Positions 53,101 through 63,554 of a stretch of DNA of 64,000 nt are shown here, in pieces. The notes under the pieces are model-generated. The model did no database searches, had not been told where the DNA came from, and saw nothing but the letters and a program-made list of their open reading frames with translations. The translations under genes were made by a program, and so were the position numbers. Each line of letters opens with the position of its first letter. Positions within the stretch are counted from its first letter, which is position 1. The stretch covers positions 36,483,501-36,547,500 of the forward strand of contig NC_134701.1 of assembly GCF_043290135.1 (NCBI RefSeq), in the 5' to 3' direction. This DNA is from Rhipicephalus microplus (Eukaryota > Arthropoda > Arachnida > Ixodida > Ixodidae).

Positions 53101-54079
53101 CGATTGGTCATTTATTTATTTATTTTTTTTGGTAGAGTTAGCTCTTTTCTCCAATTTTTTGTATTCTTGCCCAAGAAAAGTGATTTCGGACATTTTTGCT
53201 CATGAGAATGGCCATGGATATGCATGTACATGGTTTCTCTTTAGATGACGCTTGAAGTAGCTGCCTTGAAAGGCTGGCGGGGTTCGCTGGAACACTTTAT
53301 TCAGAGCTGCCGAGCACAAAACAAAGCTTACACAGTCATGTCTACATAAAAAGACGCAGACATATGTGCTGTAGTGCAGATGATCATTTATTGTCCAAAG
53401 ACCAGGCTTATGCAGGATGTACATGTACATTAACACCAGCGAATACTTCAATAAACACCAGTATTTCTTGTAAAAAACTGCCAGACAACTTAACCTCAAT
53501 GACCTTTGCCCCATTCGAAACTTTGGTTTAAAAAGCACAACACAGTCACGTCATGGTTTTCAGCGTTTTTTCTGCTGAAATAAGAGATTTACATTACAGC
53601 ATTCTGCACAACCACCGAATGACAAGCCTGGATGAATGTATTGATGAGCCCGGTGTCACCACACTTCCAAATTGCATGGATATTCATCTTCATTGTATTC
53701 AATGCTGTCAAAGCGCATGTGCCTGTTGTGAAAATTGTGTGATGTTACTATAGACACTGAGAGGCACAAGAATTAACTTTGTTTGGTATGGTGAAAGCTA
53801 TCTCATATATATATATTTTCAAAGTTGCATGGCAATAGTAAATCTTTTACATCATGTGTTTTACATCATGTGTTATTTTGAACATATTGTCAAGTTCCCC
53901 CAGGCCCATAGTGATGATTTTTTTCAAGGGAGGGGAGCAACTGTTGAAGGCCTTGAAAACTTAAAAAAAAAAAAAAACTTATGTTTTATTAATATCCTCG
54001 GTAAAAACACACACCAATCAAAATGTTTTCTTTTGTGGGGGGGGGGGATAAGTCGGGCCAAATTGAATATTGCTGATTT
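53101..54079. other. No gene seen
   Basis: AT-rich. G9 run (54043-54051), A13 run (53964-53976) and a short ACATCATGTGTT duplication at about 53848-53874. Confidence 0.4.
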
Positions 54080-54340
54080 TTGTAGCGAAAGTGTCTGTTT
54101 CAGAGTAAGTCTGTTCGCGAGTGTGTCTGTTCGCTTCAGTTAAATTTTGACGGGTCTGAGTCCGACTGAGTTCGGCTAAGTTATATTTTGGAGCTTCTGA
54201 GTGAGTCCGCTTGCGAATAATTTTGGTGAGTCTGAGTGAGTCCGTTTGAGGAAAAGTTTTGGGAGTCAGAGTTTGAGTGAGTCCTATGCGAAAAATATAC
54301 TTATTGAGTAAGTTCCATTCATTTTGCCGACCTATAGACC
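54080..54340. repeat. GAGTGAGTC-type minisatellite, copy B
   Basis: Degenerate 25-40 bp units built on CTGAGTGAGTCCG and TTTTGGTGAGTCTGAGTG occupy about 260 bp and end CATTCATTTTGCCGACC, similar to the end of copy A (46820-47060). Confidence 0.75.
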
Positions 54341-55590
54341 ACACATTCAACGCTCATTACAATATAACCTCTTAGTACATACATGCCGAGAATCTGCCGG
54401 GAACGTTGCTAATTACCCACTAAACATGGTTTGCATTAACCACCAAGTACATAAGCCTGCGCAAGGTTCCCCATTGGGAGGTTCATCGCAGCAGTGCCCG
54501 CCCTCACATCAAAGTATTGGGCTGATTATTAGGCACATCACACATATGTACAGTGGTGACATTTTTGGCAAAATTTGAATACAATAAAATGTGAATATTC
54601 CTTTTGTGACTTCAAAGACGGCCAAAAAGACCAAAGATGCATGTGATGTATAGGGCCTACCCGGTGCCCTTAAGGGAGTCAAAAAGCCCAAGTTTCTTTC
54701 CAAAATTACATATTTTTAACTTTTATTTGCTTTCACGAATTCAGTTTTTTTTACATTCACAGGAAAAAAAGACCGAATATTGGAATTAAACTGGAAGTAG
54801 GCTAAAATCACTTTTAAAGACCACAAGATGGCTACTAAAACTAAAAAAGAGCTTGTCAAGAGTCCCCTGGAAACACCTGGCTGCTTGCCATTGCATTTCA
54901 CATGAGGAGTTCACGAAAGCCACATTCTCTAAATAATAAAGATTACCAAGCTCCCATAATGGTAAGAATCATTTTAAAAACATGTTTGCCACATAGATGA
55001 GCTTTAATGCATTTTTGGACAACTTCTTGAGTTTAACATCATGCTTTTGGTACTTCTGATAGCCAGATTAAGATGAAATTTTTCTTAGATATTCCTAAAT
55101 ATGTGAAGGGTGCAAATATCTTCTTCAAGACTTGATATCACTTGTATAATTATTACAAACCTAAAACAACTAATTAGTTTGAGAATTTTCAGAATTCTCA
55201 CATAACAATTCTTCTTGTCCAATAAGCTGTCTTGTATGCACTTTCGTGATACTTATTTGCATTCTACAGTAATGTGGAGCAATATAAAACATTCATGACT
55301 TAGAACCATAAAGTTCAACGACATAAAAAATTTGTCCAAAACAAACAGTATTTTAAACATTGTCATGATACACAATGAGAACTGTGCAACTCACTAGAAA
55401 ACTTATTACATATCTGAAAGCAGCATAAAAACCTTTATATACAACAAAAAATTTCATTGCTGCAGATCAAAAAAACTTCTTTTTCAAATCGCACTTCCGC
55501 TTAAATCTTTCCCCATTACGTTTTTCTAGCAAAAAAAAAAAAACAACCCACTGCAAATTTGGGGTGAGCAAATATTCAAAATTTGGAACA
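54341..55590. other. No gene seen
   Basis: Very AT-rich. Possibly intron. No repeat family is recognised with confidence. Confidence 0.4.
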
Positions 55591-55880
55591 TTTTTTTCAA
55601 ATAATATAGGCTATTCGATTCGATTTGCTCTGGTCTTTTAGTATTTGAACTTCCAAACAACAAATACAGTGAATTAAAAATGGTGCCTTCAAATTTTTAT
55701 AATGCTTCCCCTCATTACACTCTGATAGCGTGCAAAGCTGCCTTTCAGACTCGGCTACCGTCCAAAAGACAAATACAGTCATCCGACTTCAAGCGGCCGC
55801 TTTAAATTTTCAGTGAGCCTCCCTTCACCCTCTCATATTCTAGCAAACCTGCCTTTCAGGCTATCGCACGTTCCCAGATG
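55591..55880. repeat. ATTCGATTCG repeat with internal duplication
   Basis: CTATTCGATTCGATTTGC belongs with the TTCGAA repeat at 19490. CTGCCTTTCAG followed by GC-containing sequence occurs twice (about 55739 and 55848), each preceded by a CTCATT/CTCATAT stretch, indicating a degenerate roughly 110 bp duplication. Confidence 0.45.
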
Positions 55881-57180
55881 TATTGACTGAAGAAAATGTT
55901 GGCTCCAACATAAAAATGATAGAAGTGGCAGAGGTGGGGTCTCAGTAAACGGTTCCTGGACCTGAAATTTGGGAGAGCGATCCAAAAAACCAGACGCCAA
56001 AAATATTTAGCACCCAAAGTTTTAGATGTTCTTATATATTGATTCCTACAAGGCAGACTTGAAACTCTGAACTCGAAGGGAACATACCCTTGTCCACCAC
56101 GTCAGTTGGGTATTCTAAGAAGGGGAGGAAAAAATAGCACCTTTTTCATCCACACGCGAAGTGTTGTTGGCAACACTTCGGTTGCACCAAATCACGTATG
56201 TAACTACAAAATAGCCTCTGCATTGTATTCTTTTTGATAAGACAACTGTGAAAGGCCTGTCGGCTGGTGCTTCACTCACCTAGCCAAAATAAACGCTTTC
56301 ACATAGCTATCTCACAAGAATATGCATAGAAACCCTTTTCAACTTTTTCTTCTGCAATTTTACTTTGAAGTATTCGAAAAATATTTTAAAAATATCCAGA
56401 AATATTTTACTCAATTCACACTCACCCTTTCGCTTCGCACCCAAAAATTTGATGCTATTTGCATGGCTCCACTGAAAATGGAAGCGTGCATTACTACACA
56501 AAATGCATGTTTTAAGTGTGTTTCAAAATTTTTTTTTCACTGCCCCATTTGTTCAAGCAAACAATAACTAAGCAAACTGAATCAGAAGAGCTTCATTTCG
56601 TGGACAAGCCAAGCTCTCCTTCGGTAGGGCAAGGTTTCGGCAGGCCAAAGTATGTGTACATCAGCAGCTTGAGATCTGCTGCCATTACGAGTACGAGGAA
56701 GGATAAAGGGTGAAGGCTTCTAAGGAACAATCCTGACCACACCTCTCATGGAAGCAATGGCTGAGCCTGTTTTGAAGGCCAGCATCAGGGATGATGACCA
56801 GCAAGCTTGTTGCTGCAAAGCACCATTTTGGTGCTTTACCACCACAGCTTGAACAGTGGAAGGGCCATTCCCAAAGGAACCTTGTGATCTTTCTATTCTA
56901 GAGCAGCTGCTGTTACGAGGTTCTGCCCAAACTTTGTGACAATATGGATGTAGTAAAATGGCATGTGTCCTGCCTAGGTATGCCATCCTAATCGAGACTG
57001 TGTTTCCACACTTTGAAGCTTGTACTTCAGTGTGAAACGCAAGAACAAGGACATGCAACACGACTGGGCCACTCTGAATTTACGGGCAGTCATCGCAAAT
57101 GAAACAAGTCCTCCTCAGAGCACTTTGAACTACACTGCAGGGCAGGAATGTTCCTCCGGTCATGTTCTGTGACCGCCAGG
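55881..57180. other. No gene recognised; 113-codon minus frame at 56720-57061
   Basis: A perfect 10 bp hairpin (CGAAGTGTTG/CAACACTTCG) lies at about 56157-56180. The minus frame at 56720-57061 ('MLHVLVLAFHTEVQASKCGN' onward) has no recognised domain. It may be intron or a decayed repeat. Confidence 0.3.
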
Positions 57181-57189
57181 CAGATGTGC

Positions 57190-57243
57190 TCTTGCGTGTG
57201 GCACCTGCCGATCCCCGGTCTGGTCGCCATCATCACCTTGCCT
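57190..57243 (-). CDS. Possible second exon of a minus-strand gene (right limit from acceptor)
   Basis: An acceptor-like CATAAATTTGCAG precedes AGGCAAGGTGATG at 57243. Joined to the candidate first exon (58182-58219, phase 2) it reads through in frame as 'I-GKVMMATRPGIGRCHTQ' and onward. The frame stays open to about 57100 and the donor is uncertain (CAGT|GTAGTT at about 57150 is possible), so the left limit given is only a minimum. The protein is not recognised. Support is phase agreement and one splice signal only. Confidence 0.25.
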
Positions 57244-57719
57244 CTGCAAATTTATGGCAGGTTTGTTAATTCCTCGAGCTCCTTATAGATGTTGCAGGAC
57301 ATTTTGAGTGGTTCATGCTACCAATTCACTAGCTACTTTAGGGAGGTGCAACGTATGATCCAATGATGCCTAAGCTAATCTTTTCTGAAATGGTGAAAAC
57401 TGCTCTTGTACGCAACAAGTGAGGCATCTGAAATGTTGAAGGACTTTCATTGCAACATGTGAAACAGACGAGGGCAACTTGCCCAACTCACCTAAGTACA
57501 CGTCTTGCTGCTCTACCGCAAGGCTGTCTGTCACTGAGAAAGTTGCTGCTGCTTAGTGGACCTGACCATTTATTCTAGTGCGACAAGCATGGCTCAATAC
57601 GCATGTGCATCGACTTTTCAGAGTTAGCTAGGCAACTGCCACCAACACGCTTGTCCTGCCACATTTCAGAACTCCTCATAAGGGACATTAACTTTTTGAG
57701 ACTATTTGCCGACAACATA

Positions 57720-57780
57720 AAGTTGAACCCCACTACAACAAATATCGCTACAACGAAATTTCTGCCACATGGAACAATTT
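57720..57780 (+). mobile_element. Tigger terminal-repeat fragment
   Basis: AAGTTGAACCCCACTACAAC followed by CGCTACAACGAAATTTC resembles a diverged pogo/Tigger end (CAGTTGAACCCCGTTATAAC type). No other part was identified. Confidence 0.4.
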
Positions 57781-58086
57781 TTTTATTTTTCGTCAGCCCC
57801 TCATAGAAAATAATGCGAAAAATGTCTCCTCATTACAAATACTTTTTCTGGGTATCTCTGCTTCAACAAAGTTCTCTCAAGTGCTACCACACAGGGAAAG
57901 GAGCTTGCCTAAGATTGCTGCAAAATTTTGCAACAAACACGGTAATATCTCGTTGCCAGAGCTGTGCAGCTGAATCTGAAGAGCCATGTCTTCATTAGAG
58001 ACATGTTTTTTGCCACCACACGCACATCCTGGTAAAATTTTTCTTCACTGAAATGTTCTGCATCAGATCGTTCATCCACCATGATG

Positions 58087-58146
58087 CATGGTATAACCGA
58101 CAGTTATACCATGCATATCCAACTAGCCCAACTTTAGATTCTGTTG
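58087..58146 (+). mobile_element. Foldback retroposon unit, copy 3 (short)
   Basis: A perfect 14 bp hairpin (ATGCATGGTATAAC, 58084-58097, with 58103-58116) is followed by the tag CCAACTAGCCCAACTTTAGA (58119) and TTCTGTTG. A 10 bp duplication CACCATGATG lies at 58077-58086 and 58147-58156. The 5' side overlaps the hairpin arm by three bases. Confidence 0.82.
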
Positions 58147-58181
58147 CACCATGATGTCGTCAGCAGGTTTAACGCACGTAC

Positions 58182-58219
58182 ATAATCTGGCGAAATAATT
58201 CTTCAAGAACTTCCGCCAT
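58182..58219 (-). CDS. Candidate first coding exon of a minus-strand gene
   Basis: On the minus strand an ATG in a good context (GAAATCATGGCGG) starts 'MAEVLEELFRQI' and runs into a consensus donor GTACGT after 38 nt. The acidic and hydrophobic residues look like an amphipathic helix. The upstream sequence (58220-58400) is GC-richer than its surroundings, with no in-frame upstream ATG close by, as expected for a 5' UTR. The protein family is unknown. The next exon may be at 57243. It could belong to the zinc-finger gene or to a separate one. Confidence 0.4.
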
Positions 58220-60039
58220 GATTTCAACGTAGCGTTTAAAATAAAACTGCAGCTCGTCACCAGTCCTGTGACAGTGAATGACATCACCAACAATGTGAAG
58301 GCTCACGCGGGACCAGCACGCACCGCGTCTAAGTGCAACTACGTTCTGCTGCGACCGCTGTGAACACAGATGCAGTCTTGTCAACAGAATCATGGGCTAC
58401 CACAAAAGCATGCGCATATCACACGCACAGACTCAAAGCAATGCTGTGGGCAAAGCCACAGTAGGTAGGCACAACTATAGATAGCAATGCAGTTCTGAAG
58501 GCATGCGCATGACCAGTGCACACAGATTGAAAACAGAACTACCGTTTGCCACAACTGCTGTGCAGAAAACTGCCATCGCTATTGTCGCAATCATCAATAT
58601 AAACAAGCTTCGGAAGTACGCAACCAACGCATTAGAAGATTAAAGGCAATAAAGTTGTGAAACGACACTTCGTGTTCCAGCTTTCCTGTTTTTCGCTTAT
58701 GACTGCATTAGTCCAGAGCTTGGACTCAGCTGGTCTCTAACCTTTTCAGCTGGTCTCTAACGAGCTTCAGCGGGCTTGTTCGAGGTGCTGCGCACTTAGC
58801 ATGCTTCGGGACACGGAGTAAAAAATATTTGAAGAGGAGATACTATTAGGCAGCAAAGCGACACAATCGCGCCATGGAGTGATGTGGTTTACACCAACAC
58901 TCAGCAGATGACGCTTTCGGCGTGTTGGCATCTTTTACATGCACTTCTATAGAAGCGATGCATAAAAATCATGATAGCATCTCGCACACAGCGAATTTTT
59001 TCTCATTTTTTATGTGTAACATGAATGACTAGATGTGACAGATATTTCAGTGGCAGTTACTAATTGATACTGCGAGAATCACAGGCCGCAAGGCACTTAA
59101 AACAAGCTGCTAGTAATGGCCCTGTTGCAGATGACTTCTGCCGCGTACACGCTCCTCTCGCTCGCGTGCTGTGAGTGCGCATGCATGGGTGGCTTTGGGT
59201 GAAAAATTTCCCCACAACCTGTCGCGAATCCCTCTGCAATGTGCAGGCTTTTTGTCTCTTTCGCGCTCTCAGTGGCTTCAGTGTGATGCACCAACGAAGC
59301 TGACTGATTTGGCACTGTTTTCACGCCGTGACAAAAGAGAACGCTGTGCAGAATTCAAGTAATGCTTTCTCAGAATGGGGTAGAAATTTGTTGTGCTGAA
59401 CGGCAACAGTGGTTACGCATCCTGCAAGAAAAAGGTAACTACCTTCAAAGCTCCTAGTGACCCGGTGTCACATTTAGAGTGTGGGCTCGCACCATAACTA
59501 AGATCACGAGCTGACACCTCGTGACTACGTTTGTGACAAGCACTTTTGACAGGGACTGTGCCGCGCCATGCTACATGACATATAGGTGTCACATGACACT
59601 GCAGGTCATTCATATAAAATTTCCTTTTTGAAGCAACTTTCAGCAGTGTTGTCATTCTATAGTCGAACAGCTGTCTGCCATGAGGATTGCATGGGTGCGA
59701 TTCCTACCTAGAACGTGCCTACAACCGAAGACATTTGGAACTTTTTCAATTTTGCAGCCAGGAACAATGCTGATTTTTCCTTCTCAACCAACGACGACAA
59801 AGCTGGTCTCTTAGGAAACGAGCCGAAAATTTGGAGGCGGCAAGGACACACTGAAACACCCATTTGAATGTGAAGCAGGAATGAAGAATTGGCACAGAGT
59901 GGCTTTGAACGAGAGCGCAGTGAAAGCAGCATGTGCGTTTTTCCTCCTCCGCTAGTGCAGTTTTACTACAAAGGGCCCGATTGCGTGGCTTTTTCAGGGC
60001 GCCAGAGCGAGCGCAGTTTCGCTCCTCTAGAATTCTCGA
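58220..60039. other. No gene recognised; possible promoter region near 58220-58450
   Basis: 58250-58400 contains CGCGGGACCAGCACGCACCG and similar GC-rich sequence next to the candidate first exon. A CAGCTGGTCTCTAAC duplication lies at 58728 and 58748. The remaining sequence has short random frames only. Confidence 0.35.
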
Positions 60040-60841
60040 TGATGATGATAAAAATATATGGGTTTTAATGGCACAAGGGCCACGTTTGGCCAAAGAGCAC
60101 CACGGTTAATGATAAGATAACCATGGCTCATGGTTTGATATGATATGACAGGATAGGAAGCATGATACTGTTAGGTGGCTGTAAAGAGGCCTAAAATTCC
60201 ATGCCCTGAGGCAGGTTAAAACATACATTAAAATCATGAAAGTGAGGTGAAATGTGTGTAGCAGAGATAACAGGCACTGTTCGTGGTGATAAAACTAGAC
60301 TGACGAGATATGAAATTAGCACGAATGCCTCGTGAATGCGTGCCCTTGAGCCCAAAGGTAGCGAGGCAGGTACTGCCTTAAATGTGACCACGGCAGTCTT
60401 GACCTCTGTACAAAGGTCGTGCTACGGATCGCCTCGAAATACGGAGTGAAAACTATGTATATCTTTTAAAACATGAACAATGATTTAAGCTTAAAAAGGG
60501 GATCCCTACCGATGAACATGACAGGATGTAATGGCAGTTGCTGTCGGTAGGGTAAGAAAAAGTGCTTTTATCTTAGATAGTCTAACTCATTGCACTGAAC
60601 AAGTATGTATATGGAGATCCGTAAGCGGTTCCCCACATCTCTCACAGATGGGTTGCTTGCCGCCAGACAACAAATATGTATGTGCACTGTGTGTGTGTCC
60701 TATTTGTAATCTTGTGAGTGTTACTTTTTTGTAGCGTGATCTGGGTACTGTTGGCCGATTACCAAGTCTCGGTTTGATTACATGTGATTTGTTTTGTGTT
60801 TGCTTATCTCAAGACGTCTACCAACATGCTCTAAGCACTCA

Positions 60842-61237
60842 TCAAAGGAAAGGGTTCAGGTCAAGCGCAGGGACCGCTATGGGTGTAAAGGTGACAGCGT
60901 TGCCTTGGGCAGATGCAGCAAGTTGATCTGCCAAGACATTTCCCCCAATATTACGATGCCCTGGCACACAGCACACTACTACGTGTTGCTCGAGTGTGCA
61001 TATCGTGCAGAAAAGAGTGTATAGTGAGACAAGGACAGAATTTTTACATTTATGTAGAAATATTAAAGCTCTTACGACACTCAAAGAATCCGTGTATATA
61101 ACGGCACGTTGAAGTTTCAATTCCTTGATCTCTTTATAGGCCATCAGTGGCGCATAAGCTTCTGCGGTATATATGCATGTATTGTGATGCAAAATACCGG
61201 AATCATAAAAGGATGGTCCAACGGCAGCACAGGACAC
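60842..61237 (-). pseudogene. LINE E RNase H domain and C-terminus
   Basis: The frame reads 'AVGPSFYDSGILHHNTCIYT', 'AEAYAPLMAYKEIKELKLQR', 'AVIYTDSLSVVRAL' and 'VCCVPGHRNIGGNVLADQLA'. The E, second D and last D of the RNase H site are present. The first Asp segment (YTDGS-like) is not, because it lies in the deleted part. Downstream (about 60690-60620) a cysteine motif 'GGKQPICERCGEPLTDLHIH' appears in another frame, as in intact relatives. RNase H would remove the RNA strand after reverse transcription. Confidence 0.85.
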
Positions 61238-61257
61238 ACTTTTTATTTTTTTACGCT

Positions 61258-61488
61258 TTACCAGACCTTAGCCTCATCTCTATGAAAATTCGCACCAGAT
61301 ATGAACCTCTGCCAGCTCTCCCTTCTCGCCTGCAAGCGTGTCCTCCATCCTGATTTGATTAGTTTAAAATTAATTAGGTTTTCTGCTGTGGGAGAATCGC
61401 GCAGAAGCCCCCACGCTTTATTTTGTTTTTTTCCTAGCCTTGCGACAGTCCTCGTTCTACCAAAGAACACGTCGTTTACTGGTGGCAC
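61258..61488 (-). pseudogene. LINE E pre-RT linker
   Basis: The minus frame reads 'KKQNKAWGLLRDSPTAENLI', 'NFKLIKSGWRTRLQARRESW' and 'QRFISGANFHRDEAKVW'. In related LINEs this Arg/Trp-rich segment ('RRAIKKAKRESWQQF...') stands directly before the RT fingers. Here it is followed within about 20 bp by RNase H sequence, marking the deletion junction. Confidence 0.75.
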
Positions 61489-61599
61489 TAGTTTCTTGTA
61501 TAAAATCAGTAGCTTCAGTGATGATAAAAGCAGTAAAATAATTCACAGCAGCGTCAATACAAACAAGATCTTAGTGGCGTTGTGAAAATCCTCCCAGTT

Positions 61600-62351
61600 G
61601 GCTTTGTCAAACTTCCACAGAGGAGCATGAGGTGGGGATTCATTTCATATCTGTGTTTTGAGATGTATTGGGAAGTGGTCACTCCCATAGGGGTTTTTGA
61701 CCAAACCCCAGTTAAAATCAAGTAAAATGGATGGGGAGACGAGGTTAAGATCGATAGAGCAATATGTGTTGTTTATGAGACTAAAAAACGTGGGCTCTTT
61801 TTTATTCAGCAAGCATGCGTCGAGGAAATTATGAAATTCTCAATAAGCCTGCCTCGCCCGTCAATACGAGAGTCACCCCACAGACTGCTGTGAATGTTAA
61901 AATCACCGGGAATAAGGTAGGGCTTTGGCAACTCGTCTATAATTAATTGAAATTCGTGTTGGTGTAACTGGTAATGTGGGGGTATATATATTGAGCAGAT
62001 AGTAAGAAGTTCGTTTTCAGTTATGGCACGAACGGCTATTGCCTCCAGTGCTGTTCGGAGCGGTAAATGCTAGCATGGTACAATTCTGTCGAGTACAATA
62101 GCAACACCACCAGATGATGCGAGAAATTCATGGCGGTCCTTGCAAAAAACAACATATTGACAGAGAAAATTTGTATTCTTTGAATTTAAGTGAGCCTCTT
62201 GTACACAGAGCACCATTGGAGAAAACTTTGTAAGGAGCTCTTGTACATCATCTAAATTGTGTAGGCGGCCTTTAAAATTGCCTTGTAGTATTTTCTCCAT
62301 CTTGCAAACGTGTGAGTGTGCTGTGTGTCTCGGAAGAGGTAAGCGAATCAT
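61600..62351 (-). pseudogene. LINE E apurinic-type endonuclease
   Basis: From 62300: 'KILQGNFKGRLHNLDDVQEL', 'LTKFSPMVLCVQEAHLNSKN', 'SGGVAIVLDRIV'. Further on (about 61990-61860) come 'LICSIYIPPHYQL'-type and 'YLIPGDFNIHSSLWGDSRI'-type segments broken by frameshifts, then 'SLVSPSILLDFNWGLVKNPY' near 61710. The catalytic order (N, QE, RG-like, GDFN, SDH-like) is recognisable. It would nick target DNA to prime copying. Confidence 0.75.
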
Positions 62352-62459
62352 TTCTGAGAGTATTTGTTAGGCCCTCTTATTGGCATTTTGTCTTTCTTGG
62401 AGTGGTCGACGGGATCTCCCCACTCCTTCGACGCAGTCTGCGTCAGTGGATGTTTCTAT

Positions 62460-63554
62460 CACCTCAGGAGAGGCGCCGGCAGTCTTGTACGTAAAGTGGG
62501 CTTCATCAGGATAGACAAAGTCTTCGGCGCCACCGAGCCATAGGCTGCAGGGACCTCTTTGGCCTGTGCGCTGTCCTGGCTGCTGCCAGGGTTCGCAGGG
62601 GCCTTCGATGGGGCCGCGTTCAATGAAGACGGGGCAGCAGGGGCTGCTCCCTCCATGGAGGCTGGGAGCATTTGCCTCGGCACGCTAGGTGATGTCCGGG
62701 GCACCGCCGAAAGCGGTAGTGGTGCTGGCCCCCTCGCACCACTTCAGCACTTCAGCATTAAGACGTGTTCCCTGCATAATGCAGGGAGACATGCTGCCTA
62801 GCTTCACAGAAACTGATGTTCAACTTGATTTTTGTAGAAACTACTTCTTTTTCCCTCTTCCAGGCCACGCATGACCTGGAATATGCGGGATGGTCACCCT
62901 CAAAGTTGGCACAGTGCACTAGTGAGTTACACTCATTGTCGGCGAAATGTTTTATTGTGACGCATTTTGCGCATCTAAGCTGCCCTCGGCCGCTCTGAGT
63001 GCGATGACCAATGCGCTGGCACTTGACAGCGCCGCGGGTTACAGATGTATGGCCTAACTGGCAGTTTAAGGTAGCCTGTAACTATTTCTGTGGGAAGTGT
63101 TGTGGCTCCAAAAGTGCGCTTTTTATGCGCTGTACCTCGATGACGTTCTCGTCCTTCCAGCCTGCCAACAGTTCCTCATCCGATAGTTCCATTAGGTCGC
63201 CATCTGATACGACACCCTTTACAGTGTTCAGAGTGCGGTGCGGGGTGATGGCGATGGGCTGATCACCGAATGTTGTTAAGTTGTGCAGTCTCTGATACTG
63301 TTGATTATCCTTCAGTTCAGAGAGCAAGTCACCACTGGCGGTCTTGTTGGCTTTGTAGCCCGAGCCTAGTGTTTCCTTAAGACACATTGACACCAAAAAG
63401 AGTGATATATTTCTAGCTTTTTTTCCTTAGTCTGGCATTGAATAATGTGATGCTTGGGGAAGTTGTCAAGTTTAGTGGGCAACAGTTGAAAAATTGCATC
63501 GATGTGCCACCTCTTCGAGGGGCGATCAGTTGTGAAGAGGTTAAGGGTCCCCAT
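62460..63554 (-). pseudogene. LINE E ORF1 (gag-like with zinc knuckles)
   Basis: From 63554: 'FTTDRPSKRWHIDAIFQLLP', then 'MELSDEELLAGWKDENVIEV' and 'QRIKSALLEPQHFPQK'. At about 63060-62870 a knuckle-rich segment follows ('VKCQRIGHRTQSGRGQLRCA', 'CNSLVHCANFEGDHPAYSRS'), and a Pro/Ala-rich tail at 62700-62460. Several cysteines of the knuckles are replaced (CRG to GRG, CxNC to CANF). ORF1 coats LINE RNA. It is frameshifted at least twice. Confidence 0.75.
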
